The position numbers and the translations under genes are program-made. A stretch of 64,000 nucleotides of DNA from Gracilimonas mengyeensis (GTDB lineage Bacteria; Bacteroidota; Rhodothermia; Balneolales; Balneolaceae). The stretch covers positions 1 to 64,000 of the forward strand of contig NZ_FXTP01000019.1 in the NCBI RefSeq assembly GCF_900182705.1. Reading direction: 5' to 3'. Below, piece by piece: positions 8,809 to 18,945 of the stretch (positions are counted from its first letter, which is position 1; each line of letters opens with the position of its first letter). The notes below the pieces were generated by a model, which saw only the letters and a program-made list of their open reading frames with translations, was not told where the DNA came from and ran no database searches.

Positions 8809-11800
8809 ATGAATAAAGTTGGAGTGTTCATGAAATGGTCAATGCATGATTTTATTAAGATTGGGCTTACGGCTTACATCTGCTTTTTTGCCAGTACAGT
8901 TGAGGCTCAGTCTGTAGGAACCCTGCATGCCACAAGCGTGCAGGATAAACAAGCCAAACAGTTGATTATAGAAGAGGGCATGGCGCTGGAGATTGCCTTG
9001 CAACAGCTGGAACAGTTTGCCAATGTGGTATTTCTGTACCGCAGCGAGGTGGTAGAAGGAAAGAGGATCTTGAGTCAAAAAACGCTGCCTAGAAATGTTT
9101 CGAAGGCTCTGCAGATTTTACTTGAGGATTATAAACTGCGCTTTAAGTACATCAACCCAAAATCGTATGGCATTTTTGCTCCCGGGAATAATGTTATTTC
9201 TCCGCCGGTATCTTCAGTAGAGCGGGTGCAGGGTACGGTGGTAGATGCCAGCAACAACGAAACGCTGCCAGCAGTTAATATCCGAATTAAAGGCACTAAC
9301 AGCGGTACCACCACCAATGCAGACGGGGAATTTGGCCTGGATGTGCCTTCCCTGCAAGATACGCTCGTTTTTTCTTTTATAGGCTTTCAAACCAAAGAAG
9401 AGCCCCTGGAAGGGCGAACCAACCTGACGGTGCGCATGCAGCCCCGGGTGGTTACAGGTGATGAATTAGTAATTGTGGGATACGGAAGCCAAAAACGCTC
9501 CAACCTAACCGGTTCTATCTCTTCTGTGGATGTGCAAAGCGTGGAAAGCAAAAACACCGTCCGCCTTGACCAAGCCCTTCAGGGACTTTCGTCCGGCGTG
9601 CAGGTTTCAGGTGGCTTTGCGCCCGGTTCCAGCCCAACTATTCACATTCGCGGAGTGGGTTCTATTGGAAACAGCGATCCGTTATGGATTGTGGACGGGG
9701 TGAAACTGGAAGGCGGTCCCGGCAACTTTTTCGACTCGGATGATGTGGAATCCATCGAGGTGTTAAAAGGGGCAACGGCGGCTTCTATTTACGGAGCTGA
9801 GGCGGCACATGGCGTGATCCTGGTGAATACCAAAAGGGGAGACGGGGATCTGCAGGTTAGCTTCAAAAGTTCTATCTCCCGGAAAGCGCCGCTGGATTTA
9901 CCGAACCTGCTGAACAGCGAGCAGTTTGTGCAATACAAAAGAGAATCGCGGCTAAATGCGGGGCAGAATCCGGAACCGGCCTGGGATAACTATCAGCATG
10001 ATACCGACTGGATTGATGCCTACTATGACGGAAGCGGTATCCTGCAATCCAATGATCTTTCGATTTCCAACGGCGGAGATAATTACAATTTTTACCTGTC
10101 TTTAGGATATGATAACGAAGACGGCATCCTTATTGACAACAACTACAAGCGGTATGGCATCCGGTTGAATTCGGATTTTGATATCTCGGAGTCGCTGAAA
10201 ATCGGCGAGAGCTTGCTCTATTCGAAAGTAGAAGAGAACCCGATTGATAATTTTAACGAAAGCTTTTCTGGAGGCATCCCGTATCGTTCTATCCCCATTA
10301 TGCCCATCAGGGATGAATCGAACCCATTTGGCGGCTGGGGACAAGCTCCGGCGTATTTCCAGGGACCAAACCCGGTGGCTACGCAGCGGCAGCAACATCA
10401 AAAACAAACCTACGACCGGCTTACCGGCAACATTTATCTGCAGGCCACGCCATTGCAAGGGTTAACGCTGAAATCGACTTTTGGCTATAACCATATGTCA
10501 AACACCGGGCAAGCCTTCCAGGAGGCTTTTGATTACGGTGCCTTTGCCAACCCCATCAATTCACTCACTTATAACCAGGCTACCAGCAATTCGCTCACTT
10601 TAAACCTGGTGGGTACCTACGAAAAAGACATCTCCCAGCATAACGTGAAAGTGATGGCTGGATACGAGGCCTCACAATCAAAAACCCGTCATTTTAATAT
10701 CACCGGAACGGATCTACCGGTGGATGTGGGCTGGAGCATGAACCTGGCTACCGGCACATTCAATACTACGGATCGACAAAATATTTATGAAAGCCGCCTG
10801 CTGTCTCAGTTTGGCCGGTTCAACTACAATTACAAAGAGAAGTATTTCTTTGAAGCCAATGTGCGTCGGGATGCCTCGGCTCCCAAATTTGGTCCGGAAA
10901 ATCTTTGGGGCGTATTTCCCTCATTTGCAGTGGCATGGAGAATTTCGGATGAGCAATTTTTCGAAAGCGTTCCGGTGGTATCAGACCTGAAAATCCGTGC
11001 GAGTACCGGTAAACTCGGCTCCGACAACATTGCCAACTTCATTTATGATAAAACCTACACTTCCCAATTTGCCAGCTATGCCTTTGATGCAGCCGGGCAG
11101 GACCGGGTATCCGGGTTTTACCTGAGTAAATTTCCCAACGAAGAAGTGAAATGGGAAGAAATTGTACAACATAATATTGGCTTGGATGCCGAATTTTTGG
11201 AAGGCCAGTACAACCTGAACGTTGATTACTACATCAAAGATACCAAGGATCTGCTGTACGGCGTTCCCATCCCGCCTTCTGTTGGAATCGCCGTTCACAA
11301 CCAATACCCGGTCAATCCGCAGGTCAATATTGGCTCCATGCGCAATTCCGGTATCGATATAGAAATGGGCGCAAATTATGCCTTCAACGACTTCAGCCTT
11401 GGCTTAAAAGGCAACGCATCGCATATGCAAAATGAGGTGAAAGCCCTTAACGAAGACGAATACATTATTGGAGGAGCCGGCGGCGGACAAATCGGGGGTA
11501 TGACCCGAACCCAGGTCGGAAAACCAATTTCCAGTTTTTACGGCTTTATCGTAGATCGTGTGCTGGATACCGAACAAGAGGTATATGCCATCAACTCCTG
11601 GGCACCGGACGGCATTTATCAGGCAGCTGGGACGGCCCCTGGCGATTTGATGTACAAAGACATCAGCGGACCCAATGGTGTGCCGGACGGACAAATTACC
11701 GAACACGACCGAACCTTTATTGGCAATCCCTGGCCCAAATGGCAGTATGGACTTACAGTGAATCTCAATTACAAGGCTATGTTTGATTTGTCCCTGTTTT

Positions 11801-12228
11801 TCCAGGGCGTGTATGATGTGGATGTCTTTAATGCCGAGAAAGCCTACTCCCGTAACTTTTTTGGAGATAACAACACCACGACCAAAATTGCCGAAGCCTG
11901 GACGCCGGAAAATCACACCAATCATCCAAGAAACATTGCCAGCGATCCGAACGGGAATTTCAGTAATCCATCCACCTACTTTGTGGAAGATGGCTCATAC
12001 CTAAAGCTCAGAAACGTACAACTGGGCTACAATCTGCCGTCTTCATTACTCAGCCAGTTAAACCTGAGGAAAGTTCGCTTGTATCTGACCGCCAGCAACA
12101 TATTAACTATCACCGGGTATTCGGGGATGGACCCGGAAGTGGCAGGCTCCAACATCAGCCGCGGCGTAGATTACGGGCAATATCCGCAAACATTTACCAT
12201 GGGAGGTGGCGTAGATGTACAGTTTTAG
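8809..12228 (+). CDS. SusC/RagA-type TonB-dependent outer-membrane transporter with STN domain
   Basis: The 1139-residue protein is predicted to import an oligosaccharide across the outer membrane, powered by TonB, with SusD as lid. After the signal sequence (cleavage near VEAQS) comes an STN signalling domain (about 45-118), a carboxypeptidase-like regulatory domain (about 139-222, PAVNIRIKGTNSGTTTNADG), the TonB-box region DELVIVGYG (about 219), the plug (about 230-340) and a beta barrel to the C-terminus (ending VDVQF). The STN domain fits control through FecR and the ECF sigma factor. The stop overlaps the open frame of the SusD gene by 14 bases. An internal ATG at 8830 is a possible alternative start. 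Confidence 0.96.
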   Translation: MNKVGVFMKWSMHDFIKIGLTAYICFFASTVEAQSVGTLHATSVQDKQAKQLIIEEGMALEIALQQLEQFANVVFLYRSEVVEGKRILSQKTLPRNVSKALQILLEDYKLRFKYINPKSYGIFAPGNNVISPPVSSVERVQGTVVDASNNETLPAVNIRIKGTNSGTTTNADGEFGLDVPSLQDTLVFSFIGFQTKEEPLEGRTNLTVRMQPRVVTGDELVIVGYGSQKRSNLTGSISSVDVQSVESKNTVRLDQALQGLSSGVQVSGGFAPGSSPTIHIRGVGSIGNSDPLWIVDGVKLEGGPGNFFDSDDVESIEVLKGATAASIYGAEAAHGVILVNTKRGDGDLQVSFKSSISRKAPLDLPNLLNSEQFVQYKRESRLNAGQNPEPAWDNYQHDTDWIDAYYDGSGILQSNDLSISNGGDNYNFYLSLGYDNEDGILIDNNYKRYGIRLNSDFDISESLKIGESLLYSKVEENPIDNFNESFSGGIPYRSIPIMPIRDESNPFGGWGQAPAYFQGPNPVATQRQQHQKQTYDRLTGNIYLQATPLQGLTLKSTFGYNHMSNTGQAFQEAFDYGAFANPINSLTYNQATSNSLTLNLVGTYEKDISQHNVKVMAGYEASQSKTRHFNITGTDLPVDVGWSMNLATGTFNTTDRQNIYESRLLSQFGRFNYNYKEKYFFEANVRRDASAPKFGPENLWGVFPSFAVAWRISDEQFFESVPVVSDLKIRASTGKLGSDNIANFIYDKTYTSQFASYAFDAAGQDRVSGFYLSKFPNEEVKWEEIVQHNIGLDAEFLEGQYNLNVDYYIKDTKDLLYGVPIPPSVGIAVHNQYPVNPQVNIGSMRNSGIDIEMGANYAFNDFSLGLKGNASHMQNEVKALNEDEYIIGGAGGGQIGGMTRTQVGKPISSFYGFIVDRVLDTEQEVYAINSWAPDGIYQAAGTAPGDLMYKDISGPNGVPDGQITEHDRTFIGNPWPKWQYGLTVNLNYKAMFDLSLFFQGVYDVDVFNAEKAYSRNFFGDNNTTTKIAEAWTPENHTNHPRNIASDPNGNFSNPSTYFVEDGSYLKLRNVQLGYNLPSSLLSQLNLRKVRLYLTASNILTITGYSGMDPEVAGSNISRGVDYGQYPQTFTMGGGVDVQF

Positions 12229-12268
12229 AAAAAACACACCGAATCAGGAAAGAACAATCACACTACTC

Positions 12269-13816
12269 ATGTCTAAACCATTATTGATTTTATTGTTGAT
12301 AGCAGGAGTGATAGCTGGTTGCTCCGGGGATAACTTTCTGGATGTCTCGAATGAAAACGAGCTTTCATCCGACAACTACTATACCCGTATTGATCATTTT
12401 GATATGTCGCTAAACGGCGTGTATTCCGCTACCAAAAGCCTGGATCTGTTTGGACAGACTTTCTACGTGGAAACCCTGCTGGCATTGCCGCATACATCGG
12501 ATTATTGGAATGCCCAAAGCCGCAACGAAGTAACCTCAGGTGATGCCAATGTGCTGATTGCCTGGAGGGGCTGGTACCGGGTGGTTTCCCGTGCAAACGA
12601 TATCATCGAAAGTGCACCCGAATTTCTGGAAGAACAACAACCCAACCAGGCTATACAGGATGAATTGGACCTGATATTGGGGCAGGCGCATTTCCTCCGG
12701 GGCTTCGCATATTTCCATATGGTACGGTTATGGGGAGAAGATACCTTTGCGGATGACAGCACAAAGCTTGCGGTGCCGCTCATTCTTGAAATCCCCTCTA
12801 CCCGCGATGATATGATGAAACCGCGTGCCAGCGTAGGGCAGGTGTATAACCAGGTAATTGCGGACTTCAAAAAAGCAGAGGAACTGTTGCCGGATGCCTG
12901 GTTTGGCGCGGATGTAGCCCGGGTAGATAAATATGCTGCCAAAGGATTTTTAGGGAAAGCCTATTTGTACATGGAAGAATACAGCCTGGCAAGAGGTTAT
13001 TTCGAGGAATTAATCAATAATCCGAATTTAAGCCTGCTGCCTTATAACGAATACAAGGATCTGTTCCATGGCCAGTATGAATTCAGCACTGAATCCGTAT
13101 TTGAACTGAACTACAGCATTGATATGGAGCAAAATATCTGGGAAAATGGTCTGGGTTCAGGCATTGCACTGTCCCTGGCACCTCCCGGACGTGGCTGGAG
13201 CAATGTGACTCCCCACGGCGTAAATGTATTCCGTTTAGGTGATGATCCCCGGGCAGAGATTGCCCTGTACGACCCGGAAGATTCGGTGGCTACCTCGGAT
13301 GGCGACATGGAGCCGGCCGGCGAAAGTGAGTTCAATTATACCGGGCACAGCTTCAAAAAATACGTTCCCCAATCTTATTCGGTGTATTCCACCAACCGAA
13401 ACTCCGGTATAAATTATTTAGTGATGCGTATGGCGGATGTGTACCTGATGTATGCGGAGACTATGAACGAACTCGGCAATGATAACACCGCGCTGGAATA
13501 CGTGAATAAAGTCCGCCGCAGAGCCTATGGTTTTAATCCTGAAACTCCTGAGCCATCCGTTGATTTTAGCGGATTGGGAGGAAGCCAGTTGCAAGACTCC
13601 CTGCGGGAAGAACGCTTCAGAGAATTGTTTGCGGAAGGGCACCGGTGGTACGATATCGTGCGCTGGGATATTGTGGAAGAAGAGGTCACCAAATACAACG
13701 ATTACCGCGTAACCCAGGGCCCCATCATCTATCACGAATGGGACAAATACTATCCCATCCCGCTTCAGGAAGTAAATACCAATCAGCAGATTGTACCAAG
13801 CAATGGGTACGAGTAA
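12269..13816 (+). CDS. SusD/RagB-type glycan-binding outer-membrane lipoprotein
   Basis: This is the surface lipoprotein that captures glycan over the SusC pore. ATG 12269 is chosen because it starts a classic lipoprotein signal (MSKPLLILLLIAGVIAGC) with AGGAAAG 17 bases upstream. The frame is open back to an ATG at 12215 inside the SusC gene, but that would put 18 polar residues before the signal. The 515-residue mature-plus-signal length and the SusD features fit the family: an N-terminal helical repeat with HFLRGFAYFHMVRLWG, and C-terminal EERFRELFAEGHRWYDIVRW. Like most SusD proteins it is sugar-specific, but its ligand cannot be deduced. Confidence 0.95.
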   Translation: MSKPLLILLLIAGVIAGCSGDNFLDVSNENELSSDNYYTRIDHFDMSLNGVYSATKSLDLFGQTFYVETLLALPHTSDYWNAQSRNEVTSGDANVLIAWRGWYRVVSRANDIIESAPEFLEEQQPNQAIQDELDLILGQAHFLRGFAYFHMVRLWGEDTFADDSTKLAVPLILEIPSTRDDMMKPRASVGQVYNQVIADFKKAEELLPDAWFGADVARVDKYAAKGFLGKAYLYMEEYSLARGYFEELINNPNLSLLPYNEYKDLFHGQYEFSTESVFELNYSIDMEQNIWENGLGSGIALSLAPPGRGWSNVTPHGVNVFRLGDDPRAEIALYDPEDSVATSDGDMEPAGESEFNYTGHSFKKYVPQSYSVYSTNRNSGINYLVMRMADVYLMYAETMNELGNDNTALEYVNKVRRRAYGFNPETPEPSVDFSGLGGSQLQDSLREERFRELFAEGHRWYDIVRWDIVEEEVTKYNDYRVTQGPIIYHEWDKYYPIPLQEVNTNQQIVPSNGYE

Positions 13817-13853
13817 AAAACAAAAAACCTACAGGTTTCGAATTATACATAAG

Positions 13854-15062
13854 ATGCAGAAAATTACTTTTTATATGTCATTGCTTTTACTGCTACTATT
13901 GTGGGCTTGTTCAGGCGATCCAACCGGACCCGGTTCCGGTAAAAACGGGATCCCTGAAGTTGAAAAAACAAACACGACCAAAGTGTATATGCACTACATG
14001 CCGTGGTTTGAAAGTAAACCTTTTTCCGGCTATTGGGGAACGCATTGGACTATGGCCAATCGGAATCCGGACAACATCCTGCAAAACGGTCAGCGTGAAA
14101 TCGCCTCGCATTATTACCCGCTGATTGGCCCCTATGATTCGCAAGACCCGGCCGTTATTGAGTATCACCTGTTGCTGATGAAATACGCAGGCATTGACGG
14201 GGTGTTGGTGGATTGGTACGGCACGCACCGGCTTAATGATTACTTCACCAACCTGGCAAACAGCAATGCTTTTATTGAAAGAACCGGTGAGGTGGGATTG
14301 GATTTTGGCATTGTGTATGAAGAATTCACCGCAGGAAATGTAGGCCGGCAGCAGTCTCAATCTGATATAGAAGCGGCTCAGAAAGATATCGGGTACATAG
14401 AATCCAAATATTTTAGTTCCGATAACTACATCAACGTAGAGGGAAATCCTCTGCTGTTAACCTTTGGGCCAAGGCATTTTACCAGCGAGTCTGACTGGAA
14501 TGAGGTGTTATCTGCTTTTGAAAAAGACCCGGTTTTTATGCCACTATGGGGCCATGAAAACCTGGTGGGAGAAGGTGCAGACGGGACTTTTTCATGGGTT
14601 GATTTCAATGAATCCCTCAGCGAACTGGCCTCATTTTACAGCAATGGTCCCGAAGGCGAATTTCAAATAGGATCGGCCTACCCCGGTTTTCACGATTATT
14701 ATGTGGAAGGAGACTGGGGCAACAGCTATGGCTACGTAGATCTGGAAGATGGGCAAACGCTGCGGAATACGCTTCAAAAAGCAGAAGAGCATAGTGTGGA
14801 TTACCTGCAATTGGTGACTTGGAACGACTTTGGCGAAGGGACCATGATTGAACCCACGGTGGAGTTTGAGTTCCTATTCCTGGAGATCATACAAGAATAT
14901 ACGGGAGTTGCCTACGGACGAGCCGAGCTGGAGCTGGTGTACGAATACTATCAAGCCAGAAAAGAATTTGGAGAAGATAAACCCGAAGAAATAGCCCTCA
15001 TTTTTGATGCGCTGGTAACACTTGAGACGGAAAAAGCAGCACGCCTTTTGGGTGAACTTTGA
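13854..15062 (+). CDS. GH71/GH99-like glycoside hydrolase lipoprotein
   Basis: A predicted surface or periplasmic lipoprotein (402 residues from ATG 13854; signal with LLLLLLWAC). The frame is open to an ATG at 13791 inside the SusD gene, but the later start gives a proper lipoprotein signal. The YMHYMPWFES, YWGTHW, MKYAGIDGVLVDWYG and WNDFGEGTMIEP motifs place it in the GH71/GH99-like group, a TIM-barrel hydrolase set acting on alpha-linked glycans (GH71, alpha-1,3-glucanase; GH99, endo-alpha-mannosidase). In the catalytic loop, Asp325 takes the place of the first Glu of the GH99 NEWHE motif while Glu328 is kept, which is closer to GH71 (WNDxGE). It is likely an endo-acting enzyme feeding the SusC/SusD pair. 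Substrate is undetermined. Confidence 0.85.
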   Translation: MQKITFYMSLLLLLLLWACSGDPTGPGSGKNGIPEVEKTNTTKVYMHYMPWFESKPFSGYWGTHWTMANRNPDNILQNGQREIASHYYPLIGPYDSQDPAVIEYHLLLMKYAGIDGVLVDWYGTHRLNDYFTNLANSNAFIERTGEVGLDFGIVYEEFTAGNVGRQQSQSDIEAAQKDIGYIESKYFSSDNYINVEGNPLLLTFGPRHFTSESDWNEVLSAFEKDPVFMPLWGHENLVGEGADGTFSWVDFNESLSELASFYSNGPEGEFQIGSAYPGFHDYYVEGDWGNSYGYVDLEDGQTLRNTLQKAEEHSVDYLQLVTWNDFGEGTMIEPTVEFEFLFLEIIQEYTGVAYGRAELELVYEYYQARKEFGEDKPEEIALIFDALVTLETEKAARLLGEL

Positions 15063-15124
15063 CCAACAGCATAGAAAATGATCAACCAAAAAATGTCACT
15101 AATAAAAAGTACAACTAACCCAAA

Positions 15125-16390
15125 ATGAATAAAGCTATGGAAAAACAAAGAAGATCTTTCAACAAAATGTTACTGGTGTTTACGGCCATACTTTCTGTTG
15201 GTTTGTTTGCAGCATGCGGTACCGATTCCGGTGGCGGAGGAGAAGAGGAGTTGATTCCGAATCAGGAAGGATTGTATGTGTATGGATCCAATACTATTGC
15301 AGCAAATGTTAACGACCTGACCGCCAAGATGAATGCCGCTACCCTTGATGCCGGTCAGGGAGCCGGTGTGGAAAATATGACGGATGTGTATGGTAAGTTC
15401 ATGTACATCGGGGCAAACAGCACCATTGAGTTTACCTATGTGGAGCAGGAAGAAGGAACGACTTACGGAGCGCCCGGCGGCGGATCGGTGGACAGTGCCT
15501 CAGTGGTCGGTAATGTGCCGGTTGCGGATGAAGTGATTCACGGAACCCTTACGGCCGATTCCGATCCTATTGAAGTTACGGAAGAAGGCCTGTACTACAC
15601 CTACGTTGATGCCCGCGACCGCGAGAATATGCTGTTTATTTTGATGCCCGTTAAACCCGAAATAATTGGTGATGCCACACCGGGACAATGGGCAGAAGGA
15701 ACGGCTATTACAGAAACACATGTCTCAGTAGATTCAGCCGTGTATGAAATCAATGATGTGGAACTGAATGGAGCGGCAGGCTACCGGTACCGTTTCAATA
15801 ACGGGTGGCACGCCTACCAGGGCCCCGAAGTGGTTACACTTTCAAGCCTTGGTGTAGAAGATTACGCTACCGCCTGGGCCGACAGCACGGGCAATTACGA
15901 TATTGGCTATTTCCTCGATAACATTCCGAATCACCTTACAGGATTGTTTACCGTTAAGCTAAAGTTTAATGCCAGCAGCGGAGAATGGAGCGAAACCAAG
16001 GTGAAAACCGGCGATTCTTTCAACGATTATTCCGATACCGAAATCGGCTGGTTTGGAAATGCGTATTTGGTGGATGGATCAGAACCTTCCGGGCAATGGG
16101 AAAGCGTACATATGGTGAAAACCCCGGAGCAATCCGATCTGTTGTATAACTGGAACTGGACAGTGGAGTTGATTGAAGGCCGGTCGTTTGTACTTCGTGA
16201 TCCCGATGGAACCATCTGGATTACCTACGGTGGTGCGGCTAAAACCGGCTCTGCTTTTGATAATGAAGACATCGTGAAAGAAGACGGGCAAGACAATTAT
16301 TATGTGAACACCCCCGGTACCTATAATGTCACCTTCACCATAGATTCAGAAACGGAAGGGCGCATCTTAACCATAGAACCTGCTGAATAA
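15125..16390 (+). CDS. SusE/SusF-like surface lipoprotein
   Basis: The 421-residue protein starts with a lipoprotein signal (lipobox FAAC, lipidated Cys31) and a Gly/Glu-rich tether (DSGGGGEEE), typical of surface-exposed lipoproteins in this group. The rest looks like tandem beta-sandwich modules, including GLYVYGSNTIAANV near the start and TPGTYNVTFTIDSETEGRIL at the end, as in SusE/SusF-type glycan-binding proteins. Its place after SusC, SusD and a hydrolase supports a glycan-binding role. The specific fold assignment is by pattern, not by a search, and other carbohydrate-binding lipoproteins are possible. A terminator follows, closing the operon. Confidence 0.7.
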   Translation: MNKAMEKQRRSFNKMLLVFTAILSVGLFAACGTDSGGGGEEELIPNQEGLYVYGSNTIAANVNDLTAKMNAATLDAGQGAGVENMTDVYGKFMYIGANSTIEFTYVEQEEGTTYGAPGGGSVDSASVVGNVPVADEVIHGTLTADSDPIEVTEEGLYYTYVDARDRENMLFILMPVKPEIIGDATPGQWAEGTAITETHVSVDSAVYEINDVELNGAAGYRYRFNNGWHAYQGPEVVTLSSLGVEDYATAWADSTGNYDIGYFLDNIPNHLTGLFTVKLKFNASSGEWSETKVKTGDSFNDYSDTEIGWFGNAYLVDGSEPSGQWESVHMVKTPEQSDLLYNWNWTVELIEGRSFVLRDPDGTIWITYGGAAKTGSAFDNEDIVKEDGQDNYYVNTPGTYNVTFTIDSETEGRILTIEPAE

Positions 16391-16412
16391 TAGTAGCTTG
16401 ATACCTCGGAAG

Positions 16413-16453
16413 CACTGTAGCAAATCAATCCTGATTTGTTGCAGTGTTTTTTT
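16413..16453 (+). terminator. Rho-independent terminator of the SusC/SusD operon
   Basis: A 15-bp stem with two G-T pairs (CACTGTAGCAAATCA with TGATTTGTTGCAGTG), loop ATCC, is followed by seven T. It lies 22 bases after the SusE-like gene. Confidence 0.9.
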
Positions 16454-16917
16454 GCTCTAAAGTAATGATAGGCTAAATGTAAGCTTCATATATGTTGGTT
16501 CAGAAGAGGGATTAAATATCTGATTTGAAAGCCCTCTTCTCTACATTAATTACTCCTACCATCATTTTCTATTGCTTGGGCCTTAGAAAAAAGAGCGTTA
16601 AGAAGAAGACGAAATGGAGCGTTAATAAATAAATCGTTCCGCACGGTTGTTTGGTGACAGGCAAGCCCGGTTGTGGAGCATTGATTTATTTTAGCGGAAG
16701 GCAGGATTCTTTAGCGCTTTTTTCGCCCGCTTTGAACTTTTGTTACTTTTGGTTCAAGCCAAAAGTAAGAGCATGTAAAGGGCTTTTTAAAGGAAGTAAA
16801 AATATGATTTTATATATCCGGCTTTAGAATTGATTTTAGGTATTAATAGAGCATCACCATTAGCCCAAAACTTCACCTTCTGCCCAATTTCAACCCAATA
16901 ATTATCTGCTAAAAAAC
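16454..16917. other. Intergenic region with a strong hairpin
   Basis: No gene was found. The perfect hairpin TTACTTTTGG/CCAAAAGTAA with loop TTCAAG lies at 16743-16768, inside a stretch (about 16690-16790) that has the look of a dispersed intergenic repeat. A looser AATAAATAAATC/GATTTATTTT inverted pair brackets about 16624-16695. The promoter of the GH97 gene should lie in the last 100 bases, but no clear consensus was seen. Confidence 0.5.
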
Positions 16918-18945
16918 ATGGCTCTTTCCTTCTTCAATAAACGTACAAAGCGTATCTCAAAAAAGATGCTTTACCTCATCATACCCCTTCTTTTTATAAG
17001 CTGCTCCAACACGGATATCAACGAACCATTCACCAGCCCGGATGAGAAAATTACAGTGGAAGTGAACCGAACCAACGAGGGAGGACTGACGTATTCGGCG
17101 GCTTACCAGGAAACCGAGATTATTAAGCCATCCGCGTTGGGGATAGAGTTTATGGATAGCACGGTGTATGCGGGCGATATTGAGATCTTACATTTTGAGA
17201 AATCATCCACGGATGAAACCTGGGAGCAGCCATGGGGGGAAAAGCGGTTGATTAGAAATCACTACAACGAATACAAACTTGAAACGGTTGCCGGCGGACA
17301 TCAGCTAAACATATACTTCCGGCTTTTTAATGATGGTGTGGCTTTCCGTTATGAAATCCCTGAGCAGGAGAACCTGGATTCGCTGAACATCAAAAAAGAA
17401 AAAACAGAATTTATTTTTGCGGATAATTACCCGGCTTGGTGGATTCCCGCCTACATGCCCGACCGGTATGAGTATCTCTACAAAAAATCCCCGATTAATG
17501 AACTGGAAGTAGTACATACGCCGCTCACGCTCGAACTAAACGATTCACTGTATGTATCGATCCATGAAGCGGCCCTAACCGACTATGCCAGCATGGTGTT
17601 GCGGCAGTCCGGGACGAATACCTTGCATGGAGAGTTGGTGCCGTGGTCGGATGGTATTGCGGTGAAAGGATCGGCACCGGTTACCTCCTCATGGCGAACC
17701 ATTCACATTACCCAAACACCGGGTGAGCTGCTTACCTCGTCTATGATTTTGAACCTGAACGAGCCTAATAAACTGGAAGATACATCCTGGATTAAGCCCG
17801 GCAAATACATTGGTATTTGGTGGGGCATGCATATCGACAAATACACCTGGGGTTCTGGTGAACGCCACGGGGCCACGACCGAAATCACCAAAAAATACAT
17901 CGACTTTGCCGCTGAGCACGGTTTTGATGGGGTGCTGGTTGAGGGCTGGAATATCGGTTGGGATGGAGATTGGGTAAACAATCTGGACGCTTTCAACTTC
18001 ACTCAACCTTATCCAGATTTTGATATTGAAGCCCTCACCGAATATGCCCGGGAAAAGGGTGTTGGACTGATTGGACATCATGAGACTTCGGCGGGCGTTA
18101 CCAATTACGAAAATCAACTGGAAGACGCCTTTCAGTTTTATGAAGATCTGGGCATCAGTCGCGTGAAAACTGGCTATGTGGGGCCAAAATTGGATGGCAA
18201 AGAATGGCATCACGGTCAGTTTGGGGTTCGCCATTACCGCAAAGTGGTGGAGACTGCCGCCAAACATCACGTTATGGTTAATGCCCATGAACCGATCAAG
18301 GATACCGGGATACGGCGCACTTATCCCAACATGATGACGAGAGAGGGCGCCCGCGGGATGGAGTTCAACGCCTGGTCGGCCGATGGCGGGAACCCGCCGG
18401 AACATACCACCATTTTGCCTTTTACCCGGCTGGTAGGCGGCCCGATGGATTTCACGCCCGGCGTGTTTGAACTGGAGATTCCCTCTAAACCCAACAACAG
18501 AGTGAATACCACGCTGGCCAAACAGTTGGCGTTGTATGTGGTTATTTACAGTCCGTTGCACATGGCCTCGGACTTACCGGAGAATTACGAAGGCGAACCG
18601 GCTTTTCAGTTTATTAAAGATGTGCCTACTGACTGGGAAGACACCAAAGTATTGCAATCCAAAATTGGGGATCATATCACCGTGGTTCGGAAAGACCGCA
18701 ACAGCGAAGATTGGTACCTGGGCAGCATCACCGATGAAAACAGCCGGACTTTTGAAATTGATTTGAGCTTTTTGGAAAAAGGCGTTACTTATAAAGCTGA
18801 AATGTATCAAGATGGCGAAGAGGCTAACTATCAATCCAATCCTGCAGCTATTAAGATTGCCTCCAAAGAAGTAACGGCAGAAGATACGCTAACTATTGAT
18901 TTAGCCCCGGGTGGAGGGATGGCCGTGAGATTTGAGAGGCTTTAA
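16918..18945 (+). CDS. GH97 family alpha-glucosidase (SusB-like, inverting type)
   Basis: The 675-residue lipoprotein (signal ending LLFISC, Cys29) is predicted to release glucose from the ends of alpha-glucans in the periplasm. An N-terminal beta-sandwich (about 30-290) is followed by the catalytic barrel (about 295-590) and a C-terminal sheet domain. Catalytic residues match the inverting SusB type by motif and spacing: Glu389 in HHETSAGVTNYE, Glu458 in VNAHEP and Glu482 in GARGMEFNAW lie 69 and 24 residues apart, as do Glu439, Glu508 and Glu532 of SusB. Retaining GH97 members use an Asp nucleophile instead. The gene has its own promoter region downstream of a terminator, so it is a separate unit of the locus. 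An internal ATG (Met17) could also be used. Confidence 0.95.
   Translation: MALSFFNKRTKRISKKMLYLIIPLLFISCSNTDINEPFTSPDEKITVEVNRTNEGGLTYSAAYQETEIIKPSALGIEFMDSTVYAGDIEILHFEKSSTDETWEQPWGEKRLIRNHYNEYKLETVAGGHQLNIYFRLFNDGVAFRYEIPEQENLDSLNIKKEKTEFIFADNYPAWWIPAYMPDRYEYLYKKSPINELEVVHTPLTLELNDSLYVSIHEAALTDYASMVLRQSGTNTLHGELVPWSDGIAVKGSAPVTSSWRTIHITQTPGELLTSSMILNLNEPNKLEDTSWIKPGKYIGIWWGMHIDKYTWGSGERHGATTEITKKYIDFAAEHGFDGVLVEGWNIGWDGDWVNNLDAFNFTQPYPDFDIEALTEYAREKGVGLIGHHETSAGVTNYENQLEDAFQFYEDLGISRVKTGYVGPKLDGKEWHHGQFGVRHYRKVVETAAKHHVMVNAHEPIKDTGIRRTYPNMMTREGARGMEFNAWSADGGNPPEHTTILPFTRLVGGPMDFTPGVFELEIPSKPNNRVNTTLAKQLALYVVIYSPLHMASDLPENYEGEPAFQFIKDVPTDWEDTKVLQSKIGDHITVVRKDRNSEDWYLGSITDENSRTFEIDLSFLEKGVTYKAEMYQDGEEANYQSNPAAIKIASKEVTAEDTLTIDLAPGGGMAVRFERL

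Noticed and set aside
17689-18561. Minus-strand 290-codon frame
   Set aside because: It lies entirely inside the GH97 gene and its translation has no domain pattern. Long antisense frames are common opposite biased coding sequence.
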